Assembly: GCF_038967635.1 (NCBI RefSeq)
Contig: NZ_CP152413.1
Span: 2,418,001-2,482,000 of the forward strand
Direction of reading: 5' to 3'
Source: Bradyrhizobium sp. B124
GTDB lineage: Bacteria > Pseudomonadota > Alphaproteobacteria > Rhizobiales > Xanthobacteraceae
DNA: 64,000 nt
Shown: in pieces, positions 1 through 7,630 of the stretch
How the letters are laid out: every line of letters starts with the position of its first letter
Numbering within the stretch: the stretch's first letter is position 1
Notes under the pieces: model-generated
Databases searched by the model: none
Seen by the model: only the letters and a program-made list of their open reading frames with translations
Told to the model about the DNA's origin: nothing
Translations under genes and position numbers: made by a program

Positions 1-276
1 GAAGGTCGGGCAGAGCACCGCATCGCCCGGCCCGACATTCTTTGCCATCAGGACCATCAGGAGCGCGTCGGTGCCGCTGGCACAGCTCACCACATGCTTG
101 GCGCCGCTATAGTCCGCCAGCGCCTTCTCCAGCGCAATGACTTCCGGGCCGTTGATGAACTGGCAATGGTCGAGCACGCGCGCGACCGCGTCATCGATCG
201 ACTTGCCGAGCCGCCGGCGCTGCGCGGCGATATCGATGAAGGGAATGGGCTCAAGCTGCATATGCTGGTTCATGGA
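1..276 (-). CDS. DegT/DnrJ/EryC1/StrS sugar aminotransferase, N-terminal part (cut by window edge)
   Basis: Translating the minus strand from the ATG at 274-276 gives 92 open residues to the window edge. They begin MNQHMQLEPIPFIDIAAQRR and include VVSCASGTDALLMVL, the N-terminal substrate/PLP-phosphate region of fold-type I sugar aminotransferases. Family members are PLP enzymes that aminate a keto-sugar nucleotide in the cytoplasm. The PLP lysine lies outside the window. The gene starts 47 bp after the stop of the co-directional Gfo/Idh/MocA dehydrogenase, so the two are likely one operon. By analogy with WbpB/WbpE, the dehydrogenase would make the 3-keto sugar that this enzyme aminates. The pairing is inference; the family call is firm. 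Confidence 0.85.
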
Positions 277-323
277 AGCTCTTTGCACGTGTTGAATGGA
301 TTACAATCAGCCAGTGGAGGCAA

Positions 324-1340
324 TCAGCCGGCGATGCGGCGCGGTCCCTTGCGCATCGTCGATGCGGCGGGCCGGGCGGGCGATTCCAGGCAGCGGATCG
401 CGATCTCGAGGCTCGCCACGCCCTCGTCGCCGGACACCGCCGGCAGCTTGCCGCTGCGCACGGCATCGAGGAAGGCGATCAGCTCGGCGCGCAGCGGCTC
501 GTCGTGCCCGACCGGCAGATGGCGCATCGAATAGCTGCCATCCGGCTTGAAGCCGAAGCATTCGGTGACCTGGCGCGTGAGCAGGTCGCCCATCACGTAT
601 TTGCCGCGGGTCGCGACCGTCACGTTGCGCGCCTTGAACGGCGTCAGCCAGTTGGTGTTGATGTGGGCGAGCACGCCGGACGCCGTGCGGAACTGCAGCA
701 GCGCGATGTCCTCGCGCTCGGCGACCGCGCTCGAGAGCTGCGGCTGCACCTCGACGATGTCGGACTCGGTGAACCAGCGGATCAGGTCGATGTCGTGTAC
801 GGCGAGGTCGATCACGACGCCGACATTGGACATCCGCGGCGGGAACGGGCCGACCCGGGTGATGCCGATCGACAGGATATCCTCGCCCGAGATCGCCTGC
901 TTGATCGCGGCGACCGCCGGATTGAAGCGCTCGACATGGCCGACCATCAGCGTAACGCCGGCCCGCTCGGCGGCTGCGACGATCTCGCGGCCCTCTTGGA
1001 CCGTGGATGCGACCGGCTTCTCGACCAGGATGTGGATGTTGTGCGCGATGCAGGCGAGCGCGATCTCGTGATGCAGGTGGGTGGGTGCCGCGATCGTCAC
1101 CGCATCGACGCCCTCGGCAAGCAGCTGATCGAGGTTTTCGAAGGCGCGGCAACCGACCAGGTCGATGGCGCGTGCGCGGTGCTCCGGCAGCGGATCGACG
1201 ATGCCGATCAGCACGACGCCGGGCAGTCCGGCCAGTACGCGGGCATGGTTGCTGCCCATCACGCCGGCGCCGATCACGCCGACGCGCAATGCGCGGCCGA
1301 TATCGGCCCTCGCGCCGGCTGCGGACACTTTTGCATTCAT
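324..1340 (-). CDS. Gfo/Idh/MocA-family NAD-dependent sugar-nucleotide dehydrogenase (WbpB-like)
   Basis: 338 residues, the usual size of the family. The N-terminal Rossmann fold shows GVIGAGVMGSNHA near residues 21-33, and the family motif ILVEKPVAST lies near residues 105-114. A C-terminal alpha/beta domain follows. WbpB/WlbA relatives oxidise C3 of UDP-GlcNAc-uronate, and the aminotransferase immediately downstream on the same strand fits that step. The substrate is inferred from context only. A second dehydrogenase of the same superfamily sits at the other end of the window beside another aminotransferase. The ATG at 1338-1340 is used; no strong ribosome site precedes it. Confidence 0.85.
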   Translation of the reverse strand: MNAKVSAAGARADIGRALRVGVIGAGVMGSNHARVLAGLPGVVLIGIVDPLPEHRARAIDLVGCRAFENLDQLLAEGVDAVTIAAPTHLHHEIALACIAHNIHILVEKPVASTVQEGREIVAAAERAGVTLMVGHVERFNPAVAAIKQAISGEDILSIGITRVGPFPPRMSNVGVVIDLAVHDIDLIRWFTESDIVEVQPQLSSAVAEREDIALLQFRTASGVLAHINTNWLTPFKARNVTVATRGKYVMGDLLTRQVTECFGFKPDGSYSMRHLPVGHDEPLRAELIAFLDAVRSGKLPAVSGDEGVASLEIAIRCLESPARPAASTMRKGPRRIAG

Positions 1341-1365
1341 ATCGTAGACCCCAAGTAGCGTTCTG

Positions 1366-1451
1366 GCGGTTGTCCCGGCTCCTCAGGGAGCCATCCAGGC
1401 TCCGAGGGAATCAGACCAAGGCCCCTCGTCCCGATCTGCGCCTCCGGCGCA
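1366..1451. repeat. Hairpin-rich extragenic sequence
   Basis: The gap between manC and the dehydrogenase carries small inverted repeats: ggctcc/ggagcc at 1377-1392 and tgcgcc/ggcgca near 1436-1450. They resemble decayed copies of the extragenic palindromes seen elsewhere in the window. No clear promoter was recognised here. Confidence 0.4.
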
Positions 1452-1552
1452 AATCACCCCGCTTCGTTGGCAGCCGCTATAGCACGGCGTCACAAATGTG
1501 GCGAATGCCAAGGACGAAATCCGGACACGTTTTGATTCAAAGAGTTACATCG

Positions 1553-1578
1553 TCCCGCGCCCGGCGATTGGCGCGGGA
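1553..1578 (-). terminator. Hairpin just downstream of manC, possible terminator
   Basis: A perfect 9-bp stem (1553-1561 with 1570-1578) and an 8-nt loop lie 11 bp beyond the manC stop. No U-tract follows on the minus strand, so it may be an mRNA-stabilising 3' structure and not an intrinsic terminator. Confidence 0.45.
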
Positions 1579-1589
1579 ACCGGCTCGCC

Positions 1590-3002
1590 TCAGCTGCGCC
1601 GGTAGTCGTCCTCGATGCGGATGATGTCGTCCTCGCCGAGATAGCTGCCGGTCTGCACCTCGATCAGCTCGAGCTGGATCTTGCCGGGATTCTCCAGCCG
1701 GTGCACCGCGCCGATCGGGATATAGATCGACTCGTTCTCGTGCACCGTCTTGATCAGCTCGTTGACGGTGACCTGCGCGGTGCCGCGCACCACGATCCAG
1801 TGCTCGGAGCGGTGATGGTGCTTCTGCAAGGACAGCCGCCCGCCGGGCTTGACGATGATGCGCTTGACCTGGTGGCGGTCGCCATTGTCGACCGATTGGT
1901 AGGAGCCCCAGGGGCGATGCACCTTGATGTGGTTCTCGGTCACCTCGGGCGCCGCCACTTTCAATTTCGCGACCAGCCGCTTCAGCCCGTTGGCGTCCTT
2001 CTGGCGTGACACCAGCACGGCGTCCTGGGTCGCGACCACGACGAGGTCGTCGACGCCTTCGAGCGCAACCAGCGCCCGGTCGGTCGAGACGTTGCAATTG
2101 CGGGAATCCTCGAACACGGCCGCGCCGCGCGCCGCGTTGCCCAGGCTGTCCTTGTCGGAGAGCTCCCAGACCTGGCGCCACGAGCCGATGTCGGACCAGC
2201 CGCACGCCACCGGCACCACCGCGGCATGAGCGGTCTTCTCCATCACGGCATAATCGATCGAGATCGCCTTTGCGGCGCCGAACGCCGCTGCATCGAGCTT
2301 GACGAAGCCGAGATCGCGCGTCGCCGACGCAACCGACTGCTCCACCGACGCAATGCTGTCGGCATCGACGTTGCGATACTCGTCGAGCAGCACGCCGGCG
2401 CGGAACATGAAGTTGCCGCTGTTCCAGAGATAGCCCGCATCGATATAGCCTGCCGCCGTCGCGGCATCCGGCTTCTCGACGAATTTTGCCACCGCGCGCA
2501 CCTCGCCGGCGACCACCTCACCCGGGCTGATATAGCCGTATTCGGTCGCGGGCCGTTCCGGCTTGACGCCGAAGGTCACGATGCGGCCGGCTTCGGCAGC
2601 CACCAATCCGCCGCGGCACGCGGCGACGAAGGCCGGCGTATCCCGCACCAGATGGTCGGCGGCGAGCGCCAGCACGATCGCTTCGCTGTCACGGCTCTGC
2701 GCGAATGCCGCACCGGCCGCGATCGCTGGCCCGGAGTCACGGCGCATCGGCTCCAGCAGCACATCGGCCTCGCGGCCGATCTCGGCCAGCTGCTCCAGCA
2801 CCATGAAGCGATAGGCCTCGTTGGTGATCACGATCGGCCGCTCGAACAGGCCGGCGTCGGAGACCCGCAGCAGCGTCTCCTGGAAGGTCGAGCGCGCCCC
2901 GAACAGGGACAGGAACTGCTTCGGATGCACCTCGCGTGACGCCGGCCAGAGCCGCGTGCCTGCGCCGCCGCACATGATCAGGGGAATAATTCGTCGATCC
3001 AT
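1590..3002 (-). CDS. manC: Mannose-1-phosphate guanylyltransferase / mannose-6-phosphate isomerase (type II)
   Basis: 470 residues from the ATG at 3000-3002. The open frame extends 44 residues upstream, but homology begins at MDRRIIPLIMCGG. The nucleotidyltransferase signature GGAGTRLWP is at 12-20, followed by the PKQF motif with its lysine. The C-terminal ~110 residues form a cupin (KHHHRSEHWIVVRG, PIGAVHRLENPG), the isomerase half of bifunctional enzymes. It converts mannose-6-phosphate to mannose-1-phosphate and then GDP-mannose. That supplies mannose residues and, through Gmd and Fcl encoded at 48-50 kb, GDP-fucose for surface polysaccharide. It is transcribed away from the flippase-like gene at 3355. 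Confidence 0.93.
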   Translation of the reverse strand: MDRRIIPLIMCGGAGTRLWPASREVHPKQFLSLFGARSTFQETLLRVSDAGLFERPIVITNEAYRFMVLEQLAEIGREADVLLEPMRRDSGPAIAAGAAFAQSRDSEAIVLALAADHLVRDTPAFVAACRGGLVAAEAGRIVTFGVKPERPATEYGYISPGEVVAGEVRAVAKFVEKPDAATAAGYIDAGYLWNSGNFMFRAGVLLDEYRNVDADSIASVEQSVASATRDLGFVKLDAAAFGAAKAISIDYAVMEKTAHAAVVPVACGWSDIGSWRQVWELSDKDSLGNAARGAAVFEDSRNCNVSTDRALVALEGVDDLVVVATQDAVLVSRQKDANGLKRLVAKLKVAAPEVTENHIKVHRPWGSYQSVDNGDRHQVKRIIVKPGGRLSLQKHHHRSEHWIVVRGTAQVTVNELIKTVHENESIYIPIGAVHRLENPGKIQLELIEVQTGSYLGEDDIIRIEDDYRRS

Positions 3003-3354
3003 CGATGCCTCAAGTCCTGTCGTGCCAGTCCTGTCGTATCCATCCGCGGACGGCACACCAAAATGGCCCGGTGCCGCCGTGGCCGGCAGCCCTGTTGCCT
3101 GGGAAGCACGATCCGGGCAGTCACGCGCCCCCACGCGTCTGGTCGGATCTTACCGGTCTCGTAAACTCCCGGCGAACGGCTGGCCGTTCCCCGTCCCGGC
3201 ATCTTTAGCCGCCCCTTCGCGCCTGCCGCAATAGGGACCAGTACGGGTATTGCCAGATCGGTGCGGAAACCATACCAAGGCGGCGAATTTGGGCGCGCGA
3301 AAGCGTTTTGCGCTGTTTTTGACACATCCTGAAAACCTGGCAGCGCGAACGGAA
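3003..3354. other. 352-bp divergent intergenic region between manC and the flippase-like gene
   Basis: No gene is supported here. The 11-bp direct repeat agtcctgtcgt occurs at 3013-3023 and 3027-3037, just upstream of the manC start. A consensus -35 hexamer TTGACA is at 3319-3324, in front of the plus-strand gene, but no good -10 lies at the expected distance. Open frames crossing the gap have no family signature. Confidence 0.5.
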
Positions 3355-4341
3355 ATGCGCCGAATCCTGCTTTCGACCGTCAAGATCCTGATCTCGGCTG
3401 CGCTGCTCTATTTCTCGCTGCGCAAGGTCAACCTGTATGACCTCGCCTCCCGCATCCAGGTCGAGAGCCTGGGCTGGCTCGGCCTCGCGATCGCGGTCAC
3501 CTTCCTGCAGATCTTTCTCGGGGTGCTGCGCTGGCGCGAGATCAGCGTGGAGTGCGGCGCGCCGCTGGAAACCGCGCAGGCGATGCGCTTCAACGTGATC
3601 GGCACCTTCTTCAACCAGACACTGCCGTCCTCGATCGGCGGCGACGCCGTGCGGCTTTGGCTCGTCGCGCGCGCCGGTGCGGGCTGGCGCGCAGCCACCT
3701 ACTCGATCTTCGTCGATCGCGCGGTCGGACTGATCGCCCTGGCCGTCGTCATCGCAGCCACCCTGCCCTGGAGCTATCGGCTGATCTCCGATACCCATGG
3801 CTGGATGGCGTTGCTGCTGCTCGACATCGCCGCGCTTGCGGCCGGATTTGGTTTCCTCGTGATCGGCCTGTTGCCGTGGCCGTGGCTGAAGCAGTGGTGG
3901 GCAACGCACCACATCCACGCCTGCGCGGTCATCGCGAACCGGGTGTTGTTCAGCCGCAAGCACGGATTGCGGGTCGCGACCCTTTCGATCGCCATTCACG
4001 TGGTGACCGTCGTGATCGGCTGGTGCGTGGTGAAGTCGATCGCGGCTCCGGTCACCTTCGGCGAGATATTCCAATTGTTGCCCCCGGTCATGCTGATCAC
4101 GATGATGCCGATCTCGATCGCGGGCTGGGGCGTGCGCGAGGCCACGATGGCGCTCGCCTTCGGCTATGCCGGCCTGATTGCGAATGAAGGCGTCAACATC
4201 TCGCTGCTGTTCGGTGCGGTGTCGTTCGTGGTCGGCGTGTTCGGCGGCCTGGTGTGGATCCTGAGCCCGGAAAAGGCCGCCAAGGGCGCCGAGCCGATCG
4301 AAGTCCCGGGATCGCAATCGCGAGTCCCGGGATCGCAGTGA
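3355..4341 (+). CDS. Flippase-like integral membrane protein (lysylphosphatidylglycerol-synthase TM region / UPF0104 family)
   Basis: 328 residues. The open frame reaches back 35 codons, but the hydrophobic protein begins MRRILLSTVKILISAALLYF. Several membrane segments follow, and the family-typical stretches FNQTLPSSIGGDAVRLWLV and ISIAGWGVREATMALAFGYAG are present. Relatives are AglD/MprF-type membrane domains found in polysaccharide and lipid-modification loci. A role moving or modifying a lipid-linked sugar is plausible but unproven. The last residues repeat VPGSQ twice, from a 15-bp direct DNA repeat (4302-4316 and 4323-4337). The WecA-like gene starts 10 bp downstream, so the two are probably co-transcribed. 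Confidence 0.8.
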   Translation: MRRILLSTVKILISAALLYFSLRKVNLYDLASRIQVESLGWLGLAIAVTFLQIFLGVLRWREISVECGAPLETAQAMRFNVIGTFFNQTLPSSIGGDAVRLWLVARAGAGWRAATYSIFVDRAVGLIALAVVIAATLPWSYRLISDTHGWMALLLLDIAALAAGFGFLVIGLLPWPWLKQWWATHHIHACAVIANRVLFSRKHGLRVATLSIAIHVVTVVIGWCVVKSIAAPVTFGEIFQLLPPVMLITMMPISIAGWGVREATMALAFGYAGLIANEGVNISLLFGAVSFVVGVFGGLVWILSPEKAAKGAEPIEVPGSQSRVPGSQ

Positions 4342-4351
4342 CCGGACCAGA

Positions 4352-5362
4352 ATGAGCAGTTTCGAGACCCTCCTGTCATTGATCGCAGCGGTGCTGGCCG
4401 CATCGATCTCGGCCGTCCTGATCCGGGCAACGCGGCCTCTGCTGCTGCGCGTGGCACTGGCGAAGCCGAATGCGCGCTCGTCGCACCGCATTCCAACGCC
4501 GCAGGGCGCCGGCATCGCGGTCGTCGCAGCCACGCTGCTGGCGGGCGGGATCGTCATCGTGCTAGCGGGATCGCCGGACCTCACGATACCGATCACGGTG
4601 TTCGCGGCCTGCCTGTTCATCGCGGTGGTGGGCTTTGCCGACGACATCCGGTCGCTACCCGTCGTCCCGCGGCTGTTGCTGCAGGCGGCCGCCGTTGCGG
4701 CCGTGGTGTTTGCTGCGCCGGTCGATCTCAGGCTCGTTCCGGCCTGCCCGCTCTGGCTCGAACGCGGCCTGCTGCTGATCGCCGGCCTCTGGTTCGTGAA
4801 CCTCGTCAACTTCATGGACGGGCTCGACCTGATGACGGCGGCCGAGGCCGTGCCGATCACGGTGGCCGTCGCCCTGCTCGGCAGCTTCGGCCATGTGCCC
4901 GCGGCTTGCGCGCTGGTCGCGGCAGCGCTGTGCGGCGCGTTGCTCGGCTTCGCGCCGTTCAACCGGCCGGTGGCAAAGATATTCCTTGGCGATGTCGGCA
5001 GCCTGCCGATCGGCTTGCTGCTGGGCTGGTGCCTTCTCGAGCTTGCCCTGCATCAGCAATTCGCCGCCGCGCTGCTGCTGCCGCTGTATTATTTGACCGA
5101 TGCGACCGTCACGCTGTTTTGCCGCATCGCGCGGCGCGAGCCGTTCTGGTCCGCGCACCGCTCGCACTTCTATCAGCGCGCGACCGACAACGGATTTGTG
5201 GTGTGGCGCGTCGTCGGCGAGGTCTTTGCACTCAACGTGGTGTTGGCGCTGCTCGCATTCGCCTCGGTCGCCCTCAATTCCCTCGCAGCAGACATCGTCC
5301 TGCTGCTGGCCGGCGCGCTCGCCGTCGCCTGGCAACTGCGCCGGTTCTCGCGATCGTTCTGA
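4352..5362 (+). CDS. WecA/MraY-family undecaprenyl-phosphate sugar-1-phosphate transferase
   Basis: 336 residues, about eleven hydrophobic segments. Conserved cytoplasmic-loop motifs are all visible: SSHRIPTPQGAG near the N-terminus, GFADDIRSL (the Asp pair that binds Mg2+), NFMDGLDLM and FLGDVGSLPIG. Near the C-terminus a basic RSHFYQRA segment contacts substrate. The enzyme puts the first N-acetylated amino-sugar phosphate onto undecaprenyl phosphate to start O-antigen or exopolysaccharide units. With the epimerase/reductase at 5430 and the 4,6-dehydratase at 7631 it forms the trio known as WbpL/WbpV/WbpM in Pseudomonas and WreU/WreQ/WreV in Rhizobium etli. That suggests QuiNAc or FucNAc as the first sugar; the exact sugar is inference. 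Confidence 0.88.
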   Translation: MSSFETLLSLIAAVLAASISAVLIRATRPLLLRVALAKPNARSSHRIPTPQGAGIAVVAATLLAGGIVIVLAGSPDLTIPITVFAACLFIAVVGFADDIRSLPVVPRLLLQAAAVAAVVFAAPVDLRLVPACPLWLERGLLLIAGLWFVNLVNFMDGLDLMTAAEAVPITVAVALLGSFGHVPAACALVAAALCGALLGFAPFNRPVAKIFLGDVGSLPIGLLLGWCLLELALHQQFAAALLLPLYYLTDATVTLFCRIARREPFWSAHRSHFYQRATDNGFVVWRVVGEVFALNVVLALLAFASVALNSLAADIVLLLAGALAVAWQLRRFSRSF

Positions 5363-5369
5363 TCGGGCC

Positions 5370-5424
5370 AGAGCGTTTTCCAGCGAAGTTGATACCGGTC
5401 CGCGTGAAGAAAACGCGTCAAAAT
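5370..5424. repeat. REP-like extragenic palindrome, gcgttttc/gaaaacgc family, copy 1
   Basis: The short gap between two convergent genes is almost filled by an element with ends gcgttttc (5373-5380) and gaaaacgc (5409-5416). A shortened relative with the same ends lies at 58388-58431. From memory, this type is common in Bradyrhizobium and Rhodopseudomonas genomes. Confidence 0.65.
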
Positions 5425-5429
5425 AAGAT

Positions 5430-6371
5430 CTAGATGTCCGTTCGACTCAGCGCGCGTCTCAGCCCCTCGTCGAGGCTGATGGGCTGCTGCCATCCGGTGC
5501 TCGCGACCTTGGACAGATCGAGTTCAAGCGAGGCGAACAGGCTGTCATAGGCTTCCTTGCGGCCGCCCACCGTGAGCGACACTTTCAGGAGCGGCGACGG
5601 CAGCCAGAACAGACGCGGCGAGGTTTCTGCCGCGCGGGCAAGGCGCTCGACGAACTCCCGCGTCGAGACCTGCTCGCGGTCGGCCACCAGAAACACGTCG
5701 AAATCATTTCCCGGTCGCGACAACCGATACAGAATGAACGACGCCAGATTTTCCGCGGACAGGAACGCGCGGCGATTCTTCACAAAGGCGAGCGGAAGCG
5801 GCATGCGATTGATCACCGCACGCTTGAGCAGCGCGAAATTTCCTTTCGCACCGGCGCCGTAGATCAGCGGCGGCCTGATCACGGTCACCCTCATGCCGCT
5901 GCCCGGCACAATCCCCTTCAGACCGACCTCGGCGGCCGCCTTCGAGTTTCCGTAGAGACCGCGAGGTGTCAGCACATCGTCCTCGCGAAACGGCGGGCGG
6001 CCGTAGTTGCTGCGCCCATGCACCAGGATCGTGCTGACAAAAATGAAATCCCGAACGCCCGCCGCGACCGCCGAACGCGCCAGGTGCAGCGTGCCTTCGA
6101 TATTGACGTTGCGGTAGAGCTCGATCGCCTGTTCATCGGACTGCTGGTGAACGCGAGCCGCAAGATGAACGACGGCGTCCACCCCATCGAGCGCGGCGCG
6201 CCAATCGGTGGCCGGACTGAGCGAGCCGATCGCCACGTCGTTTGCATCCTGCAGCGGGGTGCGCACCGCGCGCCGCACCAACCAGCCATTCTGCTCCAGC
6301 TCGGGCACCACGTGGCGACCGACAAAGCCGCTCGCACCCGTCACAAGAACCGTCGGGCGGTGATCATTCAT
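5430..6371 (-). CDS. NAD-dependent epimerase/dehydratase (extended SDR), WbpV/WreQ-like
   Basis: 313 residues. The Rossmann motif TGASGFVGRHV lies at the N-terminus, and the catalytic YGNSK (YxxxK) pattern falls near residue 142. These mark an extended SDR acting on a nucleotide sugar. Its place beside the WecA-type transferase and the WbpM-type dehydratase suggests that it reduces or epimerises the 4-keto product before transfer to undecaprenyl phosphate. The start ATG overlaps the stop of the upstream glycosyltransferase by 4 bp, so the two are translationally coupled. UDP-glucose 4-epimerase activity is a less likely alternative, since a classical galE is present at 15.7 kb. Confidence 0.85.
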   Translation of the reverse strand: MNDHRPTVLVTGASGFVGRHVVPELEQNGWLVRRAVRTPLQDANDVAIGSLSPATDWRAALDGVDAVVHLAARVHQQSDEQAIELYRNVNIEGTLHLARSAVAAGVRDFIFVSTILVHGRSNYGRPPFREDDVLTPRGLYGNSKAAAEVGLKGIVPGSGMRVTVIRPPLIYGAGAKGNFALLKRAVINRMPLPLAFVKNRRAFLSAENLASFILYRLSRPGNDFDVFLVADREQVSTREFVERLARAAETSPRLFWLPSPLLKVSLTVGGRKEAYDSLFASLELDLSKVASTGWQQPISLDEGLRRALSRTDI

Positions 6372-7582
6372 GCTGTCCGCTCCACATCGTGATTGGATAA
6401 CAGCTCCGCAACCAGCGCGGCGTAGCTCGACAGGGCCCGCTCGGGACTGAAGGTTCGCGCGGTCGCCACGGCGCGCTCGGCCATCGCGGCGTCCTGCGAT
6501 TGCGACGCCATCCTGATCGCATCGGCGAGTTGGTCGGGCCGTCCCGGCGTGACGACCCAGCCCAGCCGATTCTCGCTGACGGTCAGCGCGGCCTCGGCTT
6601 CGGGTTCGGAGACCAGGATGACGGGCCGGCCGGCTGCAAGCAGATTATAGAACCGGCTCGGGACCGATACACCGGCAACGTTCTTGCGATAGGGGATGAG
6701 CCAGACGTCCGCGCTGGAGAGCAGCGCGTCGAGCTCGCCATCCGCGACGCGCTCGACCAGTGTGACGTTGGCGAGCTGCGCCTCGGCCTGCATCTCCTTC
6801 AGCCGCGCAAAGCCCATGCCCCATCCCGACAGCAGGAAATGGATATCGCGTTCGTCACGCAACTGCCGCGCGGCCCCGAAGACGATGTCCGGATCGTGGG
6901 TGAAGCCGAGATTGCCGGACAGGCCGACGACGAAGCGGGCGGCGATCGCCTTGCGAAACGGATTATCGGGGCTGACGGGACGATTGCCGGGGTCGAGCGT
7001 GGCCCAGTTCGGGATGAACCTGATCTTGTCCGGTGTCATTCCGCGATAGCGCAGCAGCAGCTTCTCGGCATCGCGGCCGATCACGATGACGGCGTTCAAG
7101 GCACGGAACATCAGCGCGTTGATCGCGCGCATCGCCCGCGCAACCAGCGAGGACGGCCGCAGCAGCCCGGCCATCACGAGAACATCCGGAAATAAATCGT
7201 GCAAGATCAACGCCGACTTGGCCCCCTTCAGCCGCGCCGCGGCGGCAACCGCATAAGGCAGCGCGAAGGGAGCGGTCACCGTCAGCGCCACGTCGCCGCG
7301 CTGCAGCCGCGACAACAACGCAAAGAACATACGTGCGGTGAACAGCGCCTCGGCCAGCGCGCGCTTGATCAGCGCCGCTTTTCCCGGCAGCCAGTTCCTG
7401 ATCTCGACGACGACGGGTCGCCCCGGCGCCGGCGCCCGCGCCGAGCCCGGCATCCCGGAGACCACCACCACGTCGGCCTCCTGCGCGATCCGTTCGGCGA
7501 TCGCGGACATGATCGCGGCGGTCGTGCTGTGGTCCGGCGGATAATGCTGGCTGGCGACCACGACTTTTCGAGAACTTGGCAT
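6368..7582 (-). CDS. Glycosyltransferase family 4 (WbuB-like)
   Basis: 404 residues from the ATG at 7580-7582; a TTG one codon earlier is possible. The N-terminal GT-B half has VVVASQHYPPDHS and ALILHDLFPDV. The C-terminal half has IPNWATLDP, the nucleotide-sugar loop VSVPSRFYNLLAAGRPVI and the acidic EPEAEAALTV region. Family members are retaining transferases that add a sugar to a lipid-linked oligosaccharide on the cytoplasmic face. The gene overlaps the epimerase by 4 bp and lies 48 bp after the 4,6-dehydratase stop, all on the minus strand. Donor and acceptor cannot be read from the sequence. Confidence 0.88.
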   Translation of the reverse strand: MPSSRKVVVASQHYPPDHSTTAAIMSAIAERIAQEADVVVVSGMPGSARAPAPGRPVVVEIRNWLPGKAALIKRALAEALFTARMFFALLSRLQRGDVALTVTAPFALPYAVAAAARLKGAKSALILHDLFPDVLVMAGLLRPSSLVARAMRAINALMFRALNAVIVIGRDAEKLLLRYRGMTPDKIRFIPNWATLDPGNRPVSPDNPFRKAIAARFVVGLSGNLGFTHDPDIVFGAARQLRDERDIHFLLSGWGMGFARLKEMQAEAQLANVTLVERVADGELDALLSSADVWLIPYRKNVAGVSVPSRFYNLLAAGRPVILVSEPEAEAALTVSENRLGWVVTPGRPDQLADAIRMASQSQDAAMAERAVATARTFSPERALSSYAALVAELLSNHDVERTA

Positions 7583-7630
7583 CAATGGCTTTCGAAACGG
7601 TCCTGCCTGATCACCCGCAGGACGGCGCGG

